Origin: Prorocentrum cordatum
Taxonomy: Eukaryota > Sar > Dinophyceae > Prorocentrales > Prorocentraceae
Reading direction: 5' to 3'
Length of the DNA stretch: 64,000 nt
NCBI GenBank assembly: GCA_963575745.1
Contig: CAUYUJ010019337.1
Span: forward strand, 568,287-632,286
Position numbers and translations under genes: made by a program. Below, piece by piece: positions 21,618 through 31,524 of this stretch (positions are counted from its first letter, which is position 1; every line of letters begins with the position of its first letter). The notes below the pieces were generated by a model. It saw only the letters and a program-made list of their open reading frames with translations, did not search any database and was not told the origin of the DNA.

Positions 21618-22717
21618 AAACGAAGGACCTCCGTTACCAACCAGCCCCCTGTTACCCCCACCCCCCTCCGCGACGCGCCAAAGAAATCATCGACGCAACG
21701 GCAAAGAGGAGCGCGGAACTTGACCAGGACGACGTGCCGGATAAAGCCCCCCAGCCTGTGCCACGCTGCGTTCGCAGCTGATGCCCCGAACATCATGCCG
21801 TAGTGACGAGCACACCACAAGTTGCCATTCCATGTGAACACGAACCAAGAGAATTCCCCGTGCTCGCTCGCCATTGGAACACGCCGGCACGCTTTGGAAA
21901 CATCGCGCTTCCAGAGCCGAGGTCCCGCATGATGACGAAGAAAATGAAGCACTGCCGTAACCAACTCCTCAATGCCATCGTGCTTGGCTCTGTCAGGAAT
22001 GAATGTTGCCTTGTTCTGCCCTCCTTCCGTCTCGTCATCTACTGGTCTAGTGCGCCACCCTTTCGGGCGCTCTTCCCTCGCGGGAAAACGCCTCGCTAGA
22101 GTCTTTGACTGCGCTATAACAAACGACAAGAGTTGAGGGCACGAGCAAGACCCTTCTCGAGCGCCCCCCTGGGTAAGTTGCATGACGTCGTCGCCCCACT
22201 CGCTGGGTCGCGTCTGGTCTATGATTCTCATGTTCCTTTCAATGCACTCCCGCCTCAACTGGTCTACCCCTGCGGGGTTCCAGGCGGGCTTGCCGCCTGG
22301 CCTCGCGTCCGGGCCGCAGCATGAGAGTTGTCCGATTAACGGGAAGCCACGCAAATCATCCATGAAAGATGGGCCCAGTTCTCTATAATCCAACTCAGTA
22401 AACGATGAGTGCAACAACGAATAATTCAATCGCTTGGCCACAGGATTACTCGAAATATTCGGCCGTTCTCCGCGCAGGTGATCGCGGGCGCAGCGGGCCG
22501 CCCGATGTTCAAGTTCCCTGAACACCGCCAGGCGGAAAGTGTCAATATCTGCTGCTTCGCACTCGCTCTCCCAATCCAAAGCTAAACGAACTTTCTCATT
22601 GAGAGCGCCGTGCAAGGCAACTCTTCGTCCGGGCGCCGCGCTCCGAGTGCGAATGCGATCAGACTTGGGGGCGCCGAGACCACTGGGTACAAAAGGGTTC
22701 TCAGGGTCAGCCAGCAA
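21548..22717 (-). CDS. Reverse transcriptase of the DIRS-like element
   Basis: A 389-codon frame. The central RT core includes 'LWKRDVSKACRRVPMA' with Asp272 (motif A position) and 'LCRCVDDFFGAS' (residues 338-349) with the catalytic Asp pair in a CVDD box, plus 'HYGMMFGASAANAAWHRLGG' (about 305-324) between them. This arrangement, with Cys instead of Tyr before VDD and 'DDFFGA' after it, fits DIRS-type RT. The first 200 residues have no recognised domain. The frame runs into another at about 21,640, where RNase H continues. The start is uncertain: the first Met lies in a stretch that also overlaps another frame (22,582-23,112). Confidence 0.8.
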   Translation of the reverse strand: MLADPENPFVPSGLGAPKSDRIRTRSAAPGRRVALHGALNEKVRLALDWESECEAADIDTFRLAVFRELEHRAARCARDHLRGERPNISSNPVAKRLNYSLLHSSFTELDYRELGPSFMDDLRGFPLIGQLSCCGPDARPGGKPAWNPAGVDQLRRECIERNMRIIDQTRPSEWGDDVMQLTQGGAREGSCSCPQLLSFVIAQSKTLARRFPAREERPKGWRTRPVDDETEGGQNKATFIPDRAKHDGIEELVTAVLHFLRHHAGPRLWKRDVSKACRRVPMASEHGEFSWFVFTWNGNLWCARHYGMMFGASAANAAWHRLGGFIRHVVLVKFRAPLCRCVDDFFGASRRGVGVTGGWLVTEVLRFWGSLQIQPRTWAMLSCYPFWVR

Positions 22718-22789
22718 CTCTCTCTGTCTAGGTAAAGCAATAGCGCCTCCACTGCTACTTTCTGAATCGTCTGAGTCTTCAGAAGATAG

Positions 22790-24174
22790 TCACCGTTCAT
22801 CGCCCTTGCCTCCCTTCTTCTTGCTGCTCTTGAAGTCGTGGAACTTCTTGCGTTCGTTGCTGACGTACCCCTCGCCCTCGACCCACTGCCAGTTCGCGTC
22901 GTCGCCTCCTTTCTTCCCGCCACCGCCTTCGCCGCCCTTCGAATCGGCCTGCTGCTTCTGCAACCACGCGCGCTGCTGCTTCGCCTGGTTGAGCTGCTGC
23001 TGGTGCTGCGCGAGGGCGTTGCTGGCCTGCCCCGTCCTCTGCTGGATGGCGTCGGCCGCCGCGTGCTGCTTTGCCACGACTGACTCAAGGGATGCCGGCA
23101 ACGGGGCTGCAAGTCCAGATGGCGACGAGGGCCCGCACGCCGACCTCAGGCCCGCCTGCACGAGCACGGCGTCCAAGCGCAAGGTGGCCGCTTCCAAGAT
23201 ATTCTTGTCAATGGAGCGGAACTCCTTCTGTCCAACTCTGGCTCCGACATGGGCGCTCTCTTTGCCAACTGCCTCCGGAACAGGTCATCGTATAAGGTGA
23301 CTAAGAACTGGTTGTGCTGGATAGACTTGTTCTGCTCCACCAACTTGGCCAACTCGTCCTTGTAACACACAACGGTTGCCCATGTAAGCTGTTTCATGGC
23401 CACCGCTGCCACTGCCTACCTGTCGAACGCCGTTGCCCACTGCACGAAGGACCTGAAGAACCGGCGGGTTGCTGTAGCACTCCGCACGGCACTGGTGAGC
23501 TGGCCAAGCGTCGCGACACAGGTCGACGGGTCAAGCGGTGTACCCCATTCGCCTCCCGTGAGCGCTTTCCCTCCGATTGTATCCGAAGGAAGCCACAGTG
23601 GCAAGACCTCTTTGGCCGTCAGGTCTATGTACGAGAACGATTTCCGCTGGTCCTTTTCAGCGGCAACGTTCTCTGCGTGCAAAACCCGCCACACCAGCTC
23701 CTCTGCCTGCATGTGGAACGGGAGTCCCTCGAGACCCGCTTTTGCCAGCTTGTCTGCAGCATTCACCTTTGCAGGCGCTACTGCTAAAAGCTTGGCCACC
23801 ACCTCGGCAGAATACTCGGGCCCAACCATGTCCAGGACGTCCTGCTGCATGGCTTGGGGGAGTGATTGCTGGGTCTGCGGGGTGAGAACAGATGCAGCAG
23901 GTGCTGATGAGGCACCACTGCTCTGCTTCTCTGGGTTTGCCAGGCGAATCGTTCGTCGAGCTAAGCCTAGCACTGGTAGGGATAAGTCTGGTTTCGCGTC
24001 ACTCTCTTTCAGGCCAACTAACTGGCCCGGCTCAGACACCCCATTGTCCGTGAAGTACGTCTCTGTCGCCCTCAACACCTCGGGCGTCGGCTCCTTGGCG
24101 TCCACTGACTTGAAGAAGCTGTTCAACGTCACCTCCGCCATGGGTCGCCTGTGGTGGATCTGAAGTTTTGGCAT
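22790..24174 (-). pseudogene. Gag-like ORF of the DIRS-like element (nonsense mutation and frameshift)
   Basis: The first frame of the element, opening a few bases after repeat A1. It covers 24,174-23,416 (252 codons), ends at a TAG (23,418-23,416), resumes in the same frame with ATG at 23,412, then shifts frame near 23,190 to 23,197-22,790. The C-terminal part is Gln/Ala-rich coiled-coil-like ('AQHQQQLNQAKQQRAWLQKQ') followed by a basic Lys/Gly-rich tail, which would suit nucleic-acid binding. No zinc knuckle is visible, which is common for DIRS Gag proteins. Assigned as Gag from position and composition, not from a diagnostic motif. Confidence 0.55.
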
Positions 24175-24176
24175 GA

Positions 24177-24231
24177 AGAGTGTTCGTTGTCATGCTCATT
24201 TGGGCAAGCACCCAACGAGTTGGGTTTCCGC
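24177..24231 (-). repeat. DIRS-like split repeat A1 (5' terminus)
   Basis: 55 bp, identical to A2 at 20,364-20,418. It is the 5' end of the element on the minus strand, with the Gag-like frame opening immediately downstream. The overlap with flanking 'attagtagg' ends sharply at 24,231. Confidence 0.9.
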
Positions 24232-24239
24232 ATTAGTAG

Positions 24240-24870
24240 GAGCGGTAAACGCCGTCCTCCTCCTTCTCCTCATCGTCGTAGTGGATGCTGTGCTGCGCTA
24301 TGCTATGCTCTGCTATGTTATGATATGATATGCTATGCTATGCTATGTTATGCTATGCTATGCGATGATATGCTATGCTATGCTATGCTGCGCAATGCTA
24401 TGCTGGGCTAGGCTAGGTTAGGCTATGCTATGCTATGATATGCTCTGCGATGCTATGCTATGCGATGCTATGCTGCGCTGTGCTATGATGTGATGTCCTG
24501 TGCTGCGATATGATATGCTATGCTATGATATGCTGCGCTATGCTACGTTATGTTGGGCTATGCTATGCTATGCTATGCTATGCTACGCTATGCTATGATA
24601 CGTTATGCTATGGTGTGCCCTGCTATGCTAAAGCTCAGCAAAGCTAAGATGAAGGTAAGCTAGCTAAGATAAACCTGAGCTAAGATGAACCTACGCTAGG
24701 CAAAGATGAAATAAGCTAAGCGAAGATGAGAGGAGCAACAATAAGCGAAGGGGACGTAACTGGGGGAACCGCGGGGCGGATACTGGGGGAACCGCCCAGG
24801 GCAGATTACACTGCCCGGCCCTTTAAGCCTCCGAGTAAGAACCCTTCTAGGCAGAGCCTAGGTGGGGAAC
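24240..24870. repeat. CTATG module, copy interrupted by the DIRS-like element
   Basis: 'gtggatgctgtgctgcgc' at 24,280 starts a (CTATG)n array to about 24,640, then 'agctaagatgaa'-type short repeats to 24,740, then 'cactgcccggccctttaag' and 'cttctaggcagagcctaggt' (24,849-24,868). The order equals 15,839-16,245. The missing upstream piece lies at 17,503-17,545 across the element. Confidence 0.8.
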
Positions 24871-25205
24871 AACAACAACAACAACAACAACTACAACAAC
24901 AACAACAACAATCAGTTTACCCTCATGCGCGATGCTTCCACACGAAGTATGCGACCATCATGATAACCATCCACGTACTGGAAAACTCTTGTTCTATAGC
25001 GGGGTCCATTATTCTCATTCCCAGATATCCCGCCCAATGAAGTCTTGCAAACACTTCCTCAAAGGAATTTCAACAAATCCCGCCTCGACAACACATGCCC
25101 GCGCCTTGCTGCGCCGATGCAAGACCGCCAGTGAAACCCCAGGGAAGGGTAAAGCACAAGGAAGTATCAAACGACAGGATTGCCGTGGTGGGCATGGGGG
25201 CTGTC
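24869..25205. repeat. Short CAA tract plus diverged second downstream module
   Basis: (CAA)n 24,871-24,912, then sequence resembling 15,060-15,310 ('gatgcttccacacga', 'cccagatatcccgcccaa'). No gene. Confidence 0.6.
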
Positions 25206-26085
25206 GGCGGTGAGGCAAGGACCTGGCCCTGAATAGAAAGGGAGGAAGTCTCGAGCAGGGCTGCTGTTGGTTGGGAGCGGCGCCAATGCTGAAGAAAGTA
25301 GGGCGCTAGTCCTGCGTAAAACCAAACGAAGTCTCGAGCGGGAACGCTGGGTTTGTTGGGACGGCGGCTTTCGGCGGCGAGGGGGAACATCGCCTTGAGT
25401 AAGAAGGGAGGAAACATCGAGCGGGAGCCGTGGTTTTGTCGGCGACGAAGAACAGCACCGTCCCGAGGAAAAGGAAAGGAAATCTCGAGCGGGAGCTTTG
25501 TTCTTGCTGGGAGCGGCACTAATTCAAAAAAGAGTAAAGTGCCAGTCCAGCGTAAAACTGAAGGAGGTATCGGGCAGGAGCGTTGGTTTTGTCGGTGCGG
25601 CGGCTTTCGGCGGCGAGGAAGAACACCGCCTTGAGTAAGAAGGGAGGAAGCATCGAGCGGGAGCCGTGGTTTTGTCGGGACGGGGGCTGTCGGCGGCGAG
25701 GAACAGCACCGTCTTCAGGAAAAAGGCAAGAAACCGCGAGCGGGAGCGTTGTTCTTGCTGGGAGCGGCACCGATTCAAAAAAGAGTTAGGCACAAGTCCA
25801 ACGCAAAACGGGGGGAAGTCTCGGGCGGGAACGCTGGTTTTGTCGGGGCGGGGGCTGTCGGCGGCGAGCAAGAGCACCGCCTTGAGTTAAGAGGGAGGGA
25901 GTCTCGAGCGGGAACGTTGTTGTTGCTGGGGGGCGACGCCGATGAGAGAAAGAGTAGCGCGCCTGTCCAAGGTAAAACGGGACGAATATCGAGCGGGAGC
26001 GCTGGTTTTGTTAAGACGGCTGCTTACGGCGGCGAGCAAGAGCACCGGCCCTCAGTAAAAAAGGACGACGTCTCGAACGGGAGCG
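25205..26085. repeat. Alternating 84/85-bp array, long copy
   Basis: About ten units start 'tctcgagcgggagcg' or 'gaatatcgagcgggagcg' and alternate between the 'ttttgtcgg..ggctgtcggcggcga' body and the 'ttgttcttgctgggagcggc' body. Unit ends are 'gccttgagtaagaaggga' and 'gtccagcgtaaaac'. No gene. Confidence 0.85.
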
Positions 26086-26255
26086 TCGCCGTTGTCGGGG
26101 GGCCGGTTTCGGCGGCCCCCAGGACCGCTTGACGGCGAGCCTCATTTTCAATGAAAATGCAGCCGGCGACTCGGGGAGAGCGCCAGGGCGATTTTAAGGT
26201 GTCCATCAATAATACAACTGTTTAGTAACTACCACTCATCAGCAACAACAACAGA
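26085..26255. repeat. Leader type 2 of the composite repeat
   Basis: 'ccggtttcggcggcccccag' ... 'cattttcaatgaaaatgcag' ... 'gtccatcaataatac', matching 16,266-16,415 and 28,240-28,400. The inner 'cattttcaatgaaaatg' is a perfect inverted repeat. Confidence 0.8.
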
Positions 26256-26745
<490 letters not shown>

Positions 26746-27000
26746 TCATGCGCCACGCTTCCACACGTCACACGCATCCTTCTGGATACCACACCCCATC
26801 ACGGGGGATTTCGCTGGCGCGCGGGGCCTGGCATTCCCTCGCCCAAATCTCCCCCCCGAGAAAATGTTGCCACCACCTCTTCCTAGGAACTTCGACATCC
26901 ACAGCTCGGACGGCACATCGCCATCGCAATCGCCTTGCGCACGCCCCACATCTCGGAGGAGGAGGAAGAGGACGAGGAGGGGAGGGATGATGAGGGAGAG
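26746..27000. repeat. Second downstream module, copy at 26.8 kb
   Basis: Matches 15,060-15,310 over about 200 bp ('ccttctggatacca', 'cgacatccacagctcggacg', 'cggcacatcgccatcgcaat'). Confidence 0.8.
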
Positions 27001-27415
27001 GAAGACGGAGAGGGCGAGGAGGGTGACGGAGGAGGTGGAGGGGGAGGAAGCAGGAGTGGTTGTAGTAGCAAAACCTCCGAGGACGAGGTGGTTATTACTC
27101 CTCGCTCAAACTGTTCGGCCACCATCCTGCGGCCTCGGCGCGTGATCCTGAACGTTCACGCCCCCAGGCGCTGCCGCTCCCATGGTCACGTCCTCCACCT
27201 GCCCCATCCACGCCTTCTCAAAGAACCCCTCAAGTCAATCCTTCGACCCTCGATCCTTGGAGTCCCTGGAAATCATCCGCCCTCCTTCTCCTGCTCCTCC
27301 TCCTCCACGTTGTCTACGCTCTCCAAAAATTATAGCTATCCAAGGTTCAACAAGGACTTCTGGAAGCCCCCCAGAGACGATGCCGAAACGAGGGCCTCAG
27401 TCTTGAGTAAAAGGT
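27000..27415. other. Unassigned sequence
   Basis: A short GGA-rich start, then about 300 bp of single-copy sequence with overlapping frames on both strands and no recognised domain. I see no gene that can be supported. Confidence 0.4.
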
Positions 27416-27945
27416 GAAGACGTATCAAGCGGGAGCGCCGAGGGAAGACGGAAGGGGACAGGAAGAGGGAGGAGGGAGGACGGAGGCAGGAGGACAGAAG
27501 AGACAAGGGGGACGAAAAAGGAAAAGAGGAGGAAGGAGGAGGGAGGAGGAGGGAGGAGGAGGGAGGAAAGAGGAACGGGAGAGGGAGGAGGGAGGAGGGA
27601 GAAGAGGAAGGGTTGGATGGAGGAAAAAGGAGGGAGAGAGAGGGGAAAGAGGGAGGAGGAGGCGGAGGAGGAAGTGGGGGAGGAGAAGGAGGAGGAGAAG
27701 GAGGAGGAGGAGGAGAGGGGAAAAGGAGGAGGAGGAGGAGGGAGAACGAGGAGTAGAAGGAGGAGGAGGAGAGGGAGGAGAAGGGGGGGAGGAGGAGGAG
27801 GAAGGAGGGAGGGACGGAGGAGGGAGGAGGGAGGAGGGAGAGGAGGAGGGGGTGAAGAGAAAAGGGGAGGAAGGGAGGAGGAGGAGGAGGAGCAGGAGGA
27901 GGAGGACGACGATGAGGAGGGGGAGGACGAGGAAGAGGAGAAAAG
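27415..27945. repeat. GGA-rich purine tract, about 530 bp
   Basis: Plus-strand G/A strand bias throughout. Long open frames (Arg/Glu/Gly on plus, Ser/Pro/Leu on minus) are composition artefacts. Confidence 0.9.
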
Positions 27946-28240
27946 GACGCCAGTCCAGAGCAAAACGGAGGGAAGTCTCGGGCGGGAACGCTGGTTTTGT
28001 CGGGCGGGGGCTGTCGGCGGCGAGCAAGAGCACCGCCTTGAGTAAAGAAGGGAGGGGTCTCGAGCGGGAGCGTTCTTGTTGCTGGGGGGCGGCGCCGATG
28101 AGAGAAAGAGTAGCGCGCCTGTCCAAGGTAAAACGGGACGAATATCGAGCGGGAGCGCTGGTTTTGTTGAGACGGCTGCTTACGGCGGCGAGCAAGAGCA
28201 CCGGCCCTGAGTAAAGAAGGAGGACGTCTCGAACGGGAGC
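27945..28240. repeat. Alternating 84/85-bp array, third copy
   Basis: Three to four units of the two alternating bodies seen at 15,490 and 25,205. Confidence 0.8.
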
Positions 28241-28745
28241 GTTGTTGTCGTTGGGGGGCCGGTTTTGGCGGCCCCCCAAGCCGCTTGACGGCGAGCCTCA
28301 TTTTCAATGAAAACGCAGCCGGCGCCTCGGCGAGAGCGCCAGGGCGCCTCTTAGGGGTCCACCACAAATCATTTAGTAAGTAACGCTCAACGACACCAAC
28401 AAGAACATCAGTTAGTTTAAGACGGTTCGCTCTTATCTGCTCGCTTGTCGTCCAAGATGCACATCCCAAACCCTGGGCACCCGCCCTCTTCGCATTCGAT
28501 CGCACCCCCTTTTGGGGGGCACGTTCATTCCCTGCCACGCGCGGGCGGTGAAGCCCACGAAAACAAGGGCGACAGATAACGGGGGAGAATGAGGACGAAG
28601 GGATCGGAGGAAGGGAGGGGAGGGGCTAGAAGGAGGGAGGACAATGATTTTCGCTGCGAGTGGCGATTCAGCTTGCGCCATGGCTTGCGCTGGCCACGCC
28701 AACACAGGTTAACAATAAGTTTCGCGCCATGGGTCGCGCCATAAA
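28240..28745. repeat. Composite modular repeat, copy 13
   Basis: Leader type 2 28,240-28,400, short CAA/CAC link, hairpin module 28,421-28,530, then the 'gcgccatggcttgcgc' module (28,640-28,742) also at 11,470-11,590. Confidence 0.8.
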
Positions 28746-29097
28746 CAGCGCCACGTACCACGCCCTTGAAAGAACATACCGTGGATACCCCCATAGGGGG
28801 ACGTACAGCTGCGAACTGGTCTCAGAAACAATTTTCGTGGAACCCTGAAAAGGAGCGGGATGTTGGGAGAGCGGGGCGGAAGGACAGCGAGAACTGCAAC
28901 CGCGTCGAGAGGAGCGCGGGGATGTGGAGTGGATTGGGCTGGAGTGGACGCGAGTAGGGTCTCAGGAAGAGGAGCGGCAAGGAGTGGAGAAGAGGAACCC
29001 GGAGGAGTGCGGAGGAGCGCGGGGAACACGGAGGAATCTGGAGGAGGGGCTGGGAATAGTTTTGGAGAAATGTGGAATGCGAGCGGGATAGGGTGGA
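28745..29097. other. Purine-rich left flank of the giant LTR element
   Basis: 'atacccccatagggggacgta' (28,789-28,809) is another small hairpin. The rest is G/A-rich with no gene. A minus-strand frame entering from the left LTR is read-through only. Confidence 0.5.
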
Positions 29098-29102
29098 GAT
29101 TG
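29098..29102. other. Target-site duplication, left
   Basis: GATTG directly outside the 3' LTR, matching the right flank. Confidence 0.75.
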
Positions 29103-29400
29103 AGTCTTTCCTCTGAGAATCGGGGTAAGATGCCACAGGAACGAAGGTCTCGTGTTGACTCTGCTCAATGGTAGAGGATACGGAATGAGACATCGATGAA
29201 ACTATCCGTTAAGCAACTGCACTCAAGCATAGGAAGGGAGGAGGTCCGGCCAGCCAACGACCGACGACGGGCGCAGGCCGACGGCTGGCGCGCTCCTTTT
29301 CACGCTTGAGCAGCAACAGCTGCATATCAGTGTCAAGGTAGGACAAGGCAGGCAGCAGAAGAGGCAAGTGCAGAATGAGGCGGAGAGGAGCATGTTCACT
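29103..29400 (-). repeat. 3' LTR of the giant Copia element
   Basis: 298 bp, direct copy of 52,067-52,364. On the minus strand it begins AGTGAACATG and ends GGAAAGACT. The equivalent of the ORF1 start codon is at 29,193. Confidence 0.88.
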
Positions 29401-29416
29401 CCCCCCCGCGGCGGGT
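29401..29416 (-). promoter_or_regulatory. Polypurine-tract candidate
   Basis: The minus strand reads CGCCGCGGGGGGG immediately before the 3' LTR start AGTGAAC. Seven G directly at the LTR edge is where plus-strand DNA priming is expected. Confidence 0.55.
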
Positions 29417-29557
29417 TTTGTAGAGTCTAACCAGCCACAGCCCGCCTGGCCTGCACATATATACAGCCACCGGAGCGAACCCCAAAAGCATTTTACCGCT
29501 CAGCGGTGGTTGCCAGGGGGCTGAGGGCTGGAGAAACCCGACGAATCCCACCAATAG

Positions 29558-30359
29558 TTAAATATAACTCTCTCTGCCGAAACGACTTTGTCGCTCGGGC
29601 GCTGCCGCGGCGACTTTGTCGCACGGGCCTTGCCTGTTCCCACCTCTTGTGCTAGAGGTATCGCCCCGAAGGCGGAGACGGAGGTCTCGGATGCGAAGAC
29701 GATGAACCTCTCGTCTGGTCAGCTGCCCAGTAAGGCGAAGCTGACCTGCCTCCCTTACCACGGCCAGCATAGGGAGCTGGCCTGTTGCACTTGTCCTTGT
29801 CATTGTTCTTGATGTATCCCTTGCCTTCCGGTCTCCGAAAGTGGTACTCGTAGTCATCGGGAAGCACAGAATGCCGCGTCCGACTCTCGTTGTCCTCGCG
29901 AAACATCCAGCGAATTGCGGTCTGATGGATACAATACCCCTGCAACTCGTCACCCGCGCAGCACGGGCAGTGGACGCTGGGGTCGTAGCCGCCAGCCGCG
30001 CGCCCAGCAGACATGCCCCCGCCGCGCGCGCGCGGGCCCAGACCAATCCCATGTGTCCCTGTCGGAAGAATACCACGAATACTCCTCTCCTGCCGCGCCT
30101 GTTTGACCGCCGGCAGAGCAAGGAGACTCAGCGACATCATCGTTGGCCCGATCGTCTTGGACGTCGGGTCTACGAGGCGGAGGAGGCGGATCGGAGCGAA
30201 CAGCTGGGCTGGGCCTCGCTGTCGCCAGAGGAATCCCTTCCGCAACGGCTTGGCCGTCGAAAGGCCCATCAGCGCCTCCCCTTTCACGAACACTCGTCTC
30301 TTGCTGCATTTAAGCATATGTGATAATACCCCTTGCGGAGGTAGCGACAAAAGTACCAA
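29558..30359 (-). pseudogene. Terminal cargo frames with Cys-rich motif
   Basis: Frames 30,359-29,652 and 30,121-29,558 overlap. The first contains 'VHCPCCAGDELQGYCIHQTA' followed by 'RHSVLPDDYEYHFRRPEGKG', plausibly a small zinc-binding domain. The two frames exchange near 29,950. 29,408-29,557 to the 3' LTR is non-coding. Confidence 0.35.
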
Positions 30360-31495
30360 AAAATGCCACAGGCAGTGCGAAAGGGGCCTTCATCTGAGTC
30401 TTGGAGCTGAGTTGCTTCCACGTATGGATATAAACAGTGGATAGCCCCTTGCAGCTTCACGCCCTGGCGACGGATATCTGCATGACCCTGTCTGCCCAAG
30501 TCATGGGCCCATTCTTCGATAAGGTCATCTGTCTCGATCGCCGCCCGAATGCGGCAATCAAGCGCGCATGCATCTGTCAGACGCTTGTTATCATCGCAGC
30601 CAACGCCCGTGCCGCGGGCAAGAAAATCTGCCGAAGGGTATGCAATATGAAGTCCCCAAGCAATGAAACAACCAATGAACTCACGGACAATTACAATCAC
30701 GCGAACGATGCGGAGACCCAACTCAAGGTCTTTAAGAAGAATCTTCCAAGTCCATTCAATGGTCTGCCGCACGTCTTCCGGAACATCATGCGTTACTTCA
30801 CCCGTCAGTCGTAACCTCTCAGTCTCGTTCGTGTCCGGGCGATAGCAGGTGTACTCCATGACATATTGAGCCGCCACATCAATAGCTCCGTTCTTGGTCA
30901 ACGTGACGCTCAACGATTTGTCATCGCGGTGAGAGTACACTAGTCCGCTGGGCCGATCGAAATTGATCCTCCCGTCGAGCAACTGCTGGGTCTGGGACCC
31001 GCAGACAGCGGTGAAATCAAAGGTCATATCTACGAGTCCCTCATCACCTGTCGTCGCGGTTTGACCGGCGGCAGGTTTCACCGAACTGAGAGGGCGTTTA
31101 GAACACATGTTGTTGCGCCTGCTGACAGACTGGGACGCACAAGGAGGACGTGCCACAAAATCATTTGCCCAAGCAACCGGTGGACATCCACGAGGGCTGG
31201 GCCCTGTGGCGTCCATAACGGTGCCCTGGGCAACGGGTAGCCAGGGTGCGGCCCCCGTTCTGGCGTCTTGCAATGTCCGAAGAGTTGGCGCAAAAGTGTT
31301 CGTCACCTGCATGCTGCGTTCCCATTCAATCCAACCTTCAGTGGGCTCGATGTACGAGTCAGATGCTTCTGGCCATTCGAAAGCAGCCAGAGCGGGACAA
31401 GACAAGGGACGCGCATACTGATCAATTTCTGTCGCCCAAAGCAGGGGCCACCACTCAGAGAGCGGTGGAGCCTGAATCCCTTCTCTCGCAGCCAA
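30284..31495 (-). CDS. Cargo ORF of unknown function, 403 codons
   Basis: Folded-looking throughout: 'WWPLLWATEIDQYARPLSCP', 'DMTFDFTAVCGSQTQQLLDG', 'DKSLSVTLTKNGAIDVAAQY', 'VRQTIEWTWKILLKDLELGL', then a hydrophobic stretch 'RVIVIVREFIGCFIAWGLHI' (about residues 270-290) long enough for a membrane segment, and 'CGIFWYFCRYLRKGYYHICL' near the end. No family recognised. It is the last long frame before the 3' end. Confidence 0.45.
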   Translation of the reverse strand: MAAREGIQAPPLSEWWPLLWATEIDQYARPLSCPALAAFEWPEASDSYIEPTEGWIEWERSMQVTNTFAPTLRTLQDARTGAAPWLPVAQGTVMDATGPSPRGCPPVAWANDFVARPPCASQSVSRRNNMCSKRPLSSVKPAAGQTATTGDEGLVDMTFDFTAVCGSQTQQLLDGRINFDRPSGLVYSHRDDKSLSVTLTKNGAIDVAAQYVMEYTCYRPDTNETERLRLTGEVTHDVPEDVRQTIEWTWKILLKDLELGLRIVRVIVIVREFIGCFIAWGLHIAYPSADFLARGTGVGCDDNKRLTDACALDCRIRAAIETDDLIEEWAHDLGRQGHADIRRQGVKLQGAIHCLYPYVEATQLQDSDEGPFRTACGIFWYFCRYLRKGYYHICLNAARDECS

Positions 31496-31524
31496 ATGTG
31501 CAAGCCATTTTATGAATCGCCTCT

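Larger units (their letters stand above)
17546..24231 (-). mobile_element. DIRS-like tyrosine-recombinase retrotransposon, split direct repeats
   Basis: An element of about 6.7 kb read on the minus strand. It encodes a Gag-like protein, an RT with a CVDD catalytic box, a DIRS-type RNase H and a tyrosine recombinase, and has no DDE integrase. The repeat layout in element orientation is A1 (24,231-24,177), gag-RT-RNase H, B1 (20,620-20,418) adjoining A2 (20,418-20,364), YR, B2 (17,750-17,546). The two A copies (55 bp) are identical; the B copies (205 and 203 bp) differ at a few sites and in the length of a G-run. Split direct repeats are the known hallmark of PAT/Ngaro/Kangaroo-type YR elements and allow circularisation and site-specific insertion without a target duplication. 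The outer boundaries fit an interrupted flanking module. The region 19,740-20,364 between A2 and the YR frame shows no confident coding. Nonsense and frameshift mutations suggest this copy is inactive. Confidence 0.85.

Noticed and set aside
27336-28538. 400-codon minus-strand frame across the GGA tract
   Set aside because: Low-complexity Ser/Pro/Leu translation of a purine tract joined to repeat units; no gene features.
28822-29193. 124-codon minus-strand frame starting in the 3' LTR
   Set aside because: It begins at the LTR copy of the ORF1 start codon and reads through into purine-rich flank; not a gene.
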